From positions 1 to 50,310 of the forward strand of contig DATMFQ010000018.1 in the NCBI GenBank assembly GCA_035556075.1: a stretch of DNA of 50,310 nucleotides, read 5' to 3'. This DNA is from 73-13 sp035556075 (GTDB lineage: Bacteria > Actinomycetota > Actinomycetes > Actinomycetales > Microbacteriaceae). Positions 7,809 to 14,390 of this stretch are shown piece after piece; position 1 is the stretch's first letter, and each line of letters starts with the position of its first letter. Under the pieces are notes generated by a model. That model saw only the letters and a list, made by a program, of their open reading frames with translations, had not been told where the DNA came from and ran no database searches. The position numbers were made by a program, and so were the translations under genes.

Positions 7809-9305
7809 ATGAGCCTCGACTGGACAGCGGTGATGACGACGGCGCTCGTCACGCTGCTCGTCGTCTTCGTCCTGGTCGGGACCGTCCCGGTGTGGGCGAC
7901 CGCACTGCAGTACGCGGTCCTGCCGTTCCACGCCGTCATCAACCATTACGGCAAGGCCGGCTACGCCTGCCCGCGGGTGGCCGTCATCGTGCCGGCGTGG
8001 AACGAAGCGCTCGTGCTCGGTGCCGCGATCGACCGGCTCCTCCGGCTCGACTACCCACCCGATCGGCTGCGGATCTACGTCGTCGACGACGCGTCGACGG
8101 ATGCGACCCCCGAGGTCGTGCGGGCGCTGGCGCTCGCGCACCCGGGGCGCGTCGTGCACCTGCGCCGGGACCGGGGCGGCGAGGGTAAGGCCCACACGCT
8201 CAACCACGGGATCTCGATCGTCCTCGCGGAGCCGTGGGCGGAAGCCATCCTCATCATGGACGCCGACGTCATCTTTGCGGCCGACTCGCTGCGCAAGATG
8301 ACCCGGCACTTCGCCGATCCGAAGGTTGGGGCGGTCACCGCGTACATCGCGGAGGGCAGCGCGGATCGCAACGCGATCACGCGGTTCATCGGCATCGAGT
8401 ACGTCATGGCGCAGCTCGGCTCACGCCGGGCGCAGAACGTCCTCGGCGCGATCGCCTGCCTCGCTGGCGGCGCCCAGCTGCACACTCGAGCCAATCTCGA
8501 GGCGATCGGCGGCCGGATCCCGACCGGGACGCTCGCCGAGGACACCATGGCGACCTTCGAGTCGCAGCTGCGAGGTCGGCGCATGGTGTTCGAGCCGCAC
8601 GCGCTCGTCCTCGCCGAGGAGCCGCGGACGATCCGTGCGCTGTGGAAGCAGCGGCTGCGCTGGGCGCGCGGCAATGTGCAGGTGACGAAGCACTACCGCC
8701 AGCTGTGGTTCCGTCCAAGCCGCACGCATCGACTCGGCGGTATTGCCTTCGGTCTCATCTGGTTCAGTGTCCTGCTGCTCCCGGTAATGATGGTGCTCGC
8801 CGCCGTCGGTCTCGTTGGGCTCATGTGGCTGCACAGCTCTCTCGCGGCCTTCGTGTTCAGCCTGATGTGGATCGCCGCGGCGGTGGTCTACGTCTACTCG
8901 ATGCTCGTCGCCGTGCAGCTCGATCCGCGCACCGGGCTGCGGTCGTGGCGGGAGGCGATCCTGTTTCCGGGGATCGGTTCGCTCATCCTCATGGCGGTCG
9001 CGATCTCCCCGCCGCTCGTCGAGCTCGTGTGGGCGCAGCTCGGGGTCGTGGTCGAGGGCTCGACCGAGCTCGCGCTGCTCGTGGCCATGTATGTCTGGGG
9101 GCCGGTGGCCATGCTCGGCGCCTGGCTTGCGCGCGTCGTCGAGCCGGTGCCGGTGCTCGGGTGGCTGCTGTCACGTGTGCTGCTCTACGTCGTCGGGTAC
9201 GGCTCGCTGCTGTGCGCGATCACGGTCGACGCCTATGTGCAGGAATGGCGGCGTGCGGACATGACCTGGAGCAAGACGGAGAAGGTGGGGAGGGTGCTCG
9301 GATGA
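7809..9305 (+). CDS. Processive family-2 glycosyltransferase, integral membrane
   Basis: 498-residue GT2 of the BcsA/PgaC/NodC/hyaluronan-synthase class, which polymerises sugars from a UDP-sugar and often extrudes the chain. One N-terminal membrane segment (residues 8-32) precedes the GT-A domain. Motifs are VVDDAS (Asp93-94), DAD at 151-153, the catalytic-base region LAEDT at 242-246 and QRLRW at 281-285, the QxxRW signature of processive enzymes. About five membrane segments follow. No PilZ domain is present, so there is no direct sign of c-di-GMP control. With a PIG-L deacetylase in the same operon, a GlcNAc-type polymer is a reasonable guess. The upstream gap is 7 bp and the downstream overlap is ATGA. 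Confidence 0.88.
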   Translation: MSLDWTAVMTTALVTLLVVFVLVGTVPVWATALQYAVLPFHAVINHYGKAGYACPRVAVIVPAWNEALVLGAAIDRLLRLDYPPDRLRIYVVDDASTDATPEVVRALALAHPGRVVHLRRDRGGEGKAHTLNHGISIVLAEPWAEAILIMDADVIFAADSLRKMTRHFADPKVGAVTAYIAEGSADRNAITRFIGIEYVMAQLGSRRAQNVLGAIACLAGGAQLHTRANLEAIGGRIPTGTLAEDTMATFESQLRGRRMVFEPHALVLAEEPRTIRALWKQRLRWARGNVQVTKHYRQLWFRPSRTHRLGGIAFGLIWFSVLLLPVMMVLAAVGLVGLMWLHSSLAAFVFSLMWIAAAVVYVYSMLVAVQLDPRTGLRSWREAILFPGIGSLILMAVAISPPLVELVWAQLGVVVEGSTELALLVAMYVWGPVAMLGAWLARVVEPVPVLGWLLSRVLLYVVGYGSLLCAITVDAYVQEWRRADMTWSKTEKVGRVLG

Positions 9306-9448
9306 CGACGCCGACACGCAGTGAAGTGGCCGCGGTGCAGCGGGAACTCCGGCGGGACGCTCGACTGGAGTGGCGGGTCCTGCTCAAGGCCGGGGGCGCG
9401 CTGGTCCTCGTCACGGTAGCGGTCCTCCTTCGTGAGCTCGCGCTGTGA
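9302..9448 (+). CDS. 48-residue single-pass membrane peptide
   Basis: Small protein with a charged, probably helical N-terminal half (VQRELRRDARLEWRVLLK), one transmembrane segment (about residues 29-43) and a short tail. Its ATG overlaps the glycosyltransferase stop (ATGA), and its stop overlaps the kinase start (TGATG), so it is wedged into the operon by overlaps on both sides. This is good evidence that it is translated. It may be an accessory subunit of the synthase or a link to the kinase. Both are inferences, and I recognise no family. Confidence 0.7.
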   Translation: MTTPTRSEVAAVQRELRRDARLEWRVLLKAGGALVLVTVAVLLRELAL

Positions 9449-11202
9449 TGCGGCGCCCCGTGCTCACCCGCGGCGACGGTCCTGGCGCCTGGCTGTCGCG
9501 GCTCATCGAGCGGCCCAGTCCGATCGCGAAGCAGCTCCCGACCGTGCTGCTCCTCGTCGTCGGGGTCGTGCTCGTCGCGGCGTTCGACACGATTGACTTC
9601 ACCTCGGTCGCCGAAGCGACCATCGGCATCTCGGGCGTCGTCGTCGCGACCGTCCTTGCCGGCTTTCTGACCGTGCGGGGGATGTGGGACGGCTGGGTCG
9701 TGCTCCTCGTGCCGATGATCGACGTCATCGCCCTCGGCTTCTTCCGCGTCGGCACCGGCGGGATCGCGTCACTGTTCGGCGGGTTCGTCCTCGTCCCCGT
9801 CGTTTGGCTCGCATCGGCGCCGCGACGACGCTACATCGCCGTGGCGGTCGTGCTCGCCGCAGTCGCGCAGCTGCTGCCGTTGTTCGCCGAACCGCCGTCG
9901 AGCGGCGAGCAGTGGTTGCGCGGCGTCATCACCCCGCTCGTCTACGCGATAGTCGCCGTCGTCGTCAACGAGCTGGCCCGGTTGCAGCGTGAGCGGACCG
10001 AGCTCGCGGAGCGACTCGCTGAGGACCGTGCGGCCGCACTGCGCGAGAGTTCGGCCGCCCTTGAGCAGCTGCGTGCGAGCGAGCAGCGTTACCGGCAGTT
10101 GTTGGTCGAATTCCAGAGTGTCTGGGATGCGACGACGGCGCAGGCAGTCATCAGCACGGACCTCGACGGCACCGTCGTGCGGTGGAATCCGGGCGCGGTG
10201 CAGCTCTTTGGCGGGGACGAGACCGAGGTCGCCGGTCGACTGCGGGTCGATGCGCTGTGTCCCGCGGCGACGCTCGAGCTGCTTGCCGAGGGTGGGACGC
10301 ACGAGACGGCTGACCCGCTCGCGATCGGGGTGCGACGGCTCTTCCTGGATGCGGACGCCGGGGAGCGGGTCGAACGCGAGCTCGACCTGCTCGGTCGCGG
10401 CGCGACGATCATGCCGATGCGCCTCACCGTCACGCCGCGCCGCGACGCGCTCGGGGCACAGCTCGGCTACCTGCTCGTCGTCTCAGACGAGACGCGCGCC
10501 GCCGAGGTCGCCCGCCTCAAGGATGAGTTCGTCGGCACGGTCTCGCACGAGCTGCGCACGCCACTCACCTCGATCCTTGGCTATGTCGAGCTGCTCACCG
10601 ACGGCGAAGATGAGCACCTCGATGCGGAGCAGCGCCAGTTCCTCGCGGTCATCGAGCGCAATGCCCGTCGGCTGGCCAAGCTCGTCGGCGACCTGCTCTT
10701 CACCGCGAAGGCGGAGGCCGGGCAGTTCCCGCTGGAGCTTCGCGAGACCGACATCGTCCCAGTCGTCCTGCAGGCGGTCGAGTCCGCGAGGCCGATCGCG
10801 CACCAGGCGGGCATCGAACTCGCCGTGGTCGCGGCGGCGGTGCCGCCGATGCGCCTGGACCCCGAGCGAATCGGGCAGACGGTCGACAATCTGCTGACGA
10901 ATGCGTTGAAGTTCACCCCGCGTGGGGGCCGCGTCACCGTCCATGTCGAGGCTGAGGCGGATGCGGTGGTCGTCACGGTCGCCGACACGGGCCATGGCAT
11001 CCCGCAGGAGGAGCTCGAGCGCATTTTCGGGCGCTTCGTCCGTGCCCCCTCGGCGATGCGCGACATGGTCCCCGGGGTCGGGCTTGGGCTCGCGATCTCG
11101 CGGGCGATCGTGCTCGCGCACGGCGGCACGATCACCGTGCGGAGCGAAGTCGGCGTCGGCACCGAGTTTGCGGTGCGGATCCCGTTGGCCGCGTCCCCGT
11201 GA
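9448..11202 (+). CDS. Membrane PAS-domain sensor histidine kinase
   Basis: 584-residue kinase. About six N-terminal membrane helices (residues 32-175) are followed by a coiled coil (176-210), a PAS domain (about 211-345) and the kinase core. SHELRTPL carries the phospho-acceptor His367. NLLTNALKF is the N box, DTGHGI is G1 and GLGLAIS is G2. No separate DNA-binding regulator lies nearby; the only receiver in the operon is the one fused to the deacetylase. That protein is therefore the natural partner, making the pathway sensor to kinase to enzyme. The ATG at 9448 overlaps the previous stop. A GTG one codon earlier (9445) is also possible. Confidence 0.9.
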   Translation: MRRPVLTRGDGPGAWLSRLIERPSPIAKQLPTVLLLVVGVVLVAAFDTIDFTSVAEATIGISGVVVATVLAGFLTVRGMWDGWVVLLVPMIDVIALGFFRVGTGGIASLFGGFVLVPVVWLASAPRRRYIAVAVVLAAVAQLLPLFAEPPSSGEQWLRGVITPLVYAIVAVVVNELARLQRERTELAERLAEDRAAALRESSAALEQLRASEQRYRQLLVEFQSVWDATTAQAVISTDLDGTVVRWNPGAVQLFGGDETEVAGRLRVDALCPAATLELLAEGGTHETADPLAIGVRRLFLDADAGERVERELDLLGRGATIMPMRLTVTPRRDALGAQLGYLLVVSDETRAAEVARLKDEFVGTVSHELRTPLTSILGYVELLTDGEDEHLDAEQRQFLAVIERNARRLAKLVGDLLFTAKAEAGQFPLELRETDIVPVVLQAVESARPIAHQAGIELAVVAAAVPPMRLDPERIGQTVDNLLTNALKFTPRGGRVTVHVEAEADAVVVTVADTGHGIPQEELERIFGRFVRAPSAMRDMVPGVGLGLAISRAIVLAHGGTITVRSEVGVGTEFAVRIPLAASP

Positions 11203-11281
11203 GGGCGTACGATCGCACGGTCGGCGCGGCGGTGGCCGGTCGACGCACGTGCACGTGACGTACGAGGGAGAGCAACCCAAG

Positions 11282-11620
11282 ATGTTTGCGAAGAAGGGTG
11301 ACGCCGCCGTCCTGGCCAAGCTTGCCGATGCCCCCGCGCCGTACCGCGAGATCGCCGAACGCCTGCACCAGATCATTCGGGAGAGTGCGCCGGGCCTCGA
11401 GCCGATCGTCCGCTGGGGCCTGCCGTTCTACACGCGGGGCGGCAAGGATGTCTGCTACATCAAGCCCGACAAGGATTTCGTCGCCTTCGGCTTCGGTGAG
11501 GTGGTGAACCCGGCGTATGAGGCGGGTGCCCAAATGCACCCGATCGCATGGACGATCACCTCCCTGGACGAGGCGACCGAGGCGAGGATCGGCGCGCTCG
11601 TCGCCAAGGCGGCCGGCTGA
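11282..11620 (+). CDS. DUF1801 (YdhG/YobT-like) protein
   Basis: 112-residue cytoplasmic protein with the pattern of the DUF1801/YdhG family: a helical N-terminus, then LEPIVRWGLPFYTRGGKDVCYIKPDKDFVAFGFG. Members have a small alpha/beta fold and no established biochemical role. GAGGGAGAG lies 10-15 nt before the ATG. In-frame GTG codons upstream would add about 10 residues and cannot be excluded. It follows the kinase by 79 bp and probably has its own transcript. Confidence 0.7.
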   Translation: MFAKKGDAAVLAKLADAPAPYREIAERLHQIIRESAPGLEPIVRWGLPFYTRGGKDVCYIKPDKDFVAFGFGEVVNPAYEAGAQMHPIAWTITSLDEATEARIGALVAKAAG

Positions 11621-11657
11621 GCGCAGTGGCGCATTCGTGCCTCCGCCCGCGGCAAGA

Positions 11658-11673
11658 TCATCCAGAAGGATGA
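11658..11673. promoter_or_regulatory. Inverted repeat TCATCC-N4-GGATGA upstream of the DUF3817 gene
   Basis: TCATCC AGAA GGATGA, centred 53 bp before the start codon of the next, leaderless gene. The same 12 conserved bases with the same spacing occur at 33027-33042 upstream of the ABC transporter. This suggests a shared binding site for a dimeric activator, possibly the LuxR-type regulator encoded at 32363. Confidence 0.45.
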
Positions 11674-11706
11674 GGGATTCGGCCCAGTCACCGCGGTGCC
11701 GTCGGT

Positions 11707-11712
11707 TAGGTT
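11707..11712 (+). promoter_or_regulatory. -10 box of a leaderless gene
   Basis: TAGGTT lies 6 nt before the GTG at 11719. This places the transcription start at the start codon. Confidence 0.6.
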
Positions 11713-11718
11713 GAAGCG

Positions 11719-12183
11719 GTGTTCCGGACCCCGCAGACCCTGTTTCGCGCCCTCGCGATCGCGGAGGCGGTCTCGTGGACGCTGCTCATCGCGGGGCTCA
11801 TCCTGCGGGCGACCGCGGGACTGGACGTGGCCACGACGATCGGCGGCGCGATTCACGGCTTCGTGTTCCTGTCGTACGGCGCGACTGCCGTGCTCCTCAC
11901 GCTGAACAACCGGTGGCAGCCCTGGCCCGCGATCGTCGCGATCGTCAGCGCGATCATCCCGTACGCGACGATTCCGGTCGAGATCTGGCTCGCCCGCTCG
12001 GGCCGACTCGCCGGTCAGTGGCGTATCTCGGAGGCCGAGGACCCGGCGGATCGACGCTGGTACGACGCACTGCTGCGCTGGTTCCTCCGGCGACCGTGGG
12101 TACTCGCCGTGCTCATCGTGCTCCTGGTCGTGCTCATCTTCGTCGTGCTCCTCGTCATCGGTCCGCCCGGCGGGCGCGGCTGA
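11719..12183 (+). CDS. DUF3817 integral membrane protein
   Basis: 154 residues with three hydrophobic segments in the DUF3817 pattern (FRALAIAEAVSWTLLIAGLILRA, then HGFVFLSYGATAVLL, then the middle segment ending PYATIPVEIWL) and an extra C-terminal helix (VLAVLIVLLVVLIFVVLLVIG). The function of the family is unknown. There is no Shine-Dalgarno sequence, and the GTG sits 6 nt after a TAGGTT -10 box, so the mRNA is probably leaderless. It converges on the TDT transporter gene with only 7 bp between stops. Confidence 0.75.
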   Translation: MFRTPQTLFRALAIAEAVSWTLLIAGLILRATAGLDVATTIGGAIHGFVFLSYGATAVLLTLNNRWQPWPAIVAIVSAIIPYATIPVEIWLARSGRLAGQWRISEAEDPADRRWYDALLRWFLRRPWVLAVLIVLLVVLIFVVLLVIGPPGGRG

Positions 12184-12190
12184 CGAGGCG

Positions 12191-13309
12191 TCACGCGGCG
12201 GGGGAGCGCACGACCGCATTCGTCACGGATCGGATGCCGGCGATGACCAGCAGCACGGCTACGATCGCCCAGGCGGCGACACCGATCCACACCCAGACGG
12301 CGGCAAGCTGCTGCATGAACTCGGTGCTCGTGGCGCGCCCGAGCGTCTCCGACGCGACCGCATACATGCCGAGCGGGAACACGATGCTCCACAGCGACGG
12401 GTGATAGGCAGTGGAGTACCGGCGCACGACATGACGCCACACCCCGAAGATGACGAGCATCGGGATGAACCAGCTCCCGAAGGCCCACAGCACGACGCTG
12501 AGCCCCGCGATGAACGGGCGGATCTCGGCCAGCAGTGCGAGGGGGTGTGCCGCGCCGAGGTCGAGGATGCCAGCCGCGGCCCGCACACTGATCGCGGTGG
12601 CGCCCATGAGGATCCAATACGCGGGCCCCATGTCCTTGGGTGTCGTCTCCACGAGGAAGAGCCGGAGGAAGATGATACCGACGAGGATCAGGTAGAGCAC
12701 GATGCCGACGCCCCAGAACAGCACGGCGGTCGGTCCGAGCAGGTCCTGCCCGGCGGCCCACGGCAGTTGCGGAGCCAGCGAAGTCGCCAGCACGGCGATC
12801 GACTGCGTGCCGACGACCCAGATGAGCCACGACCCATTGATGTCCCGAAGCGCCGGCCGGTTGCCGACGAGGACGACCGAGCTGAGCAGTCCGTAGGTGA
12901 GGACGAGCCAGAGCAGGAATGCGGCGATGCCGAGGATCGTCGCGACGAGCCACCAACCGTGGGGGAGGAGGGCGGTCGCGAGCACATTCGTGCCGGCGAT
13001 GACCGTGAAGTAGGCGATTGCACTACTCGGGTCGCGCAGCGTCGCGAGGAAGCGTCGCGGGAATCGCGCGGCCCGCACGAGGTAGGCCGTGCTCAGCAGG
13101 ACCCAGCCCAGCGCGGTGGCGACGAGGAGCGCCTGGGCGATCAGCCCGTGCCCGAGCAGGCGCGCGCCGATCGCGACGATGCCGGTCGCCATGACGAGCG
13201 CGAAGTACGCGGGATCGAGGGTCGCGAGCCAGGCGCCCACCCGGCCCGTCGGCATCGGCTCCAACTCGTGCGCACCCGTGGGGCGTCCCGGCGGCGTCTC
13301 CAGCCGCAT
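12191..13309 (-). CDS. TDT-family (TehA/SLAC1-like) transporter
   Basis: 372-residue protein with about ten transmembrane helices of the tellurite-resistance/dicarboxylate transporter family, whose members move C4-dicarboxylates, sulfite, nitrate or chloride. The N-terminal PAYFALVMATGIVAIGARLLG and the helix-capping RFPRRFLATLRDPSSAIAYFTVIAGTNV are typical. The substrate cannot be assigned. Its ATG is 2 bp after the stop of the SDR-like gene at 13312, so the two probably form an operon. It ends 7 bp from the convergent DUF3817 gene. Confidence 0.82.
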   Translation of the reverse strand: MRLETPPGRPTGAHELEPMPTGRVGAWLATLDPAYFALVMATGIVAIGARLLGHGLIAQALLVATALGWVLLSTAYLVRAARFPRRFLATLRDPSSAIAYFTVIAGTNVLATALLPHGWWLVATILGIAAFLLWLVLTYGLLSSVVLVGNRPALRDINGSWLIWVVGTQSIAVLATSLAPQLPWAAGQDLLGPTAVLFWGVGIVLYLILVGIIFLRLFLVETTPKDMGPAYWILMGATAISVRAAAGILDLGAAHPLALLAEIRPFIAGLSVVLWAFGSWFIPMLVIFGVWRHVVRRYSTAYHPSLWSIVFPLGMYAVASETLGRATSTEFMQQLAAVWVWIGVAAWAIVAVLLVIAGIRSVTNAVVRSPAA

Positions 13310-13311
13310 CG

Positions 13312-13998
13312 CTACGCCGTCGGGATGGCGTCGGCGATCGGGGCGGGGCCGTCATAGAAGTTGACGGTCTGCCGGATGGCGGCACCCCGGGTGATGACGT
13401 GCACGAGGACCTCGGCGACGTTGTCGCGCGAGGTCGACATGTCGGCCGGTGGGTGCCCGGCGACATCTCCGGCGTGGTCCGCGAGTTGGATGCGCCCGCT
13501 GCCCGGCTCGAGGGTGAGGGAACCGGGGCCGAGAATGGTGTAGTCGAGATCGGTGCCGCGCAGGTGCGCGTCCGCAGCGCTCTTGGCGAGCACATACGGG
13601 TAGAACGAGCTCGTCGGTTCGACTCGCTCCATGTCGACCGAGGCGGTCGCGTAAGAGACGGTGACGAAACGGCGCACCGCGGCGTGCTCCGCCGCTTGCA
13701 TCGCACGTACCGCGGCCTCGTAATCGACCGCATTCGTCCGGACCGGGTTGCCGCCACCAGCGCCGGCGGCGAACACGACCGCGGCCGCGTCGGTGAATGC
13801 CGCCGCGAGGTGATCGACTTCCGCCCGCTCGATATCGAGGAGGACGGGGAGCGCGCCAGCCGCTTCGAGGTCGGCACAGTGCTCGGGATTTCGAATGATC
13901 CCGGTGACGGACCACCCGGCGGCCACAAACTTGGGGGCTGCGAGCCGCGCAACCTTGCCGTGCCCGCCGAGGATGATGACCCGCTTCCTGTTGGCCAT
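13312..13998 (-). CDS. NAD(P)-binding atypical SDR-family protein
   Basis: About 228 residues. An N-terminal Rossmann fold with KRVIILGGHGKVARLAAPKF (a GGxGxxA variant of the dinucleotide loop), VVFAAGAGGG, and SFYPYVLAKSAAD, where a YxxxK-like pair falls. This matches the NAD(P)H-binding (NmrA/atypical SDR) group of reductases and sensors. I chose the ATG at 13998 because GGAG lies 6 nt upstream. The ATG at 14004 would have no space for ribosome binding. First gene of a pair with the TDT transporter; transcription probably starts near 14049 (-10 TAGGGT at 14056-14061). Substrate unknown. Confidence 0.78.
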   Translation of the reverse strand: MANRKRVIILGGHGKVARLAAPKFVAAGWSVTGIIRNPEHCADLEAAGALPVLLDIERAEVDHLAAAFTDAAAVVFAAGAGGGNPVRTNAVDYEAAVRAMQAAEHAAVRRFVTVSYATASVDMERVEPTSSFYPYVLAKSAADAHLRGTDLDYTILGPGSLTLEPGSGRIQLADHAGDVAGHPPADMSTSRDNVAEVLVHVITRGAAIRQTVNFYDGPAPIADAIPTA

Positions 13999-14016
13999 GT
14001 CCATCTCCGTCCCTGT

Positions 14017-14036
14017 CGAGGTCGCTGACGACCTCG
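14017..14036. repeat. 8-bp hairpin in the leader of the SDR-like gene
   Basis: CGAGGTCG at 14017-14024 and CGACCTCG at 14029-14036 with a 4-nt loop, about 20 bp before the start codon on the minus strand. It could influence translation or be fortuitous. Confidence 0.3.
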
Positions 14037-14055
14037 TTGATGTCGGTTCGCTTCG

Positions 14056-14061
14056 ACCCTA
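14056..14061 (-). promoter_or_regulatory. Possible -10 box of the SDR-TDT operon
   Basis: Minus-strand TAGGGT, about 58 bp before the chosen start. Fits TAnnnT. No clear -35. Confidence 0.4.
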
Positions 14062-14099
14062 CGACCTCGCGCCCGCCCGGCCGCGGCACCACCGGGGGC

Positions 14100-14390
14100 T
14101 CAGGACTTCATGAGCCGCGCGATCGCCTCGCTCGCCTCCTTGATCTTGGCCTCGGCGGCCTCGCCGCCGAGCTCCGCGGCGTCGACGAGACAGTGCGAGA
14201 GGTGGTCATCAAGGAGGCCGAGGGCGACCGCATCGAGCGCACGCTTCATGGCGCTGATCTGCGTGAGGATGTCGATGCAGTATTGCTCCTCGTCGACCAT
14301 TCGTGAGATGCCACGGGCCTGACCCTCGATGCGCCTGAGGCGATTGAGGTAGCGGGCCTTGTCGCCGATATAGCCGTGGTGGGCGGTCAT
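14100..14390 (-). CDS. csoR: CsoR copper-sensing repressor
   Basis: 96-residue all-helical repressor of the DUF156 family that leaves DNA when Cu(I) binds. The three Cu(I) ligands are present with canonical spacing: Cys38, His63 and Cys67 (EEQYC ... DDHLSHC). The conserved helix HHGYIGDKARYLNRLRRIEGQARGI interacts with DNA and the tetramer. It is the last gene of copZ-copA-csoR, with its ATG overlapping the copA stop (ATGA). Two matching operators lie in front of copZ, so the operon is most likely autoregulated. Confidence 0.93.
   Translation of the reverse strand: MTAHHGYIGDKARYLNRLRRIEGQARGISRMVDEEQYCIDILTQISAMKRALDAVALGLLDDHLSHCLVDAAELGGEAAEAKIKEASEAIARLMKS

Noticed and set aside
12401..13357. 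Plus-strand open frame opposite the TDT transporter
   Set aside because: Highly charged, no domain. The minus strand encodes a clear ten-helix transporter.
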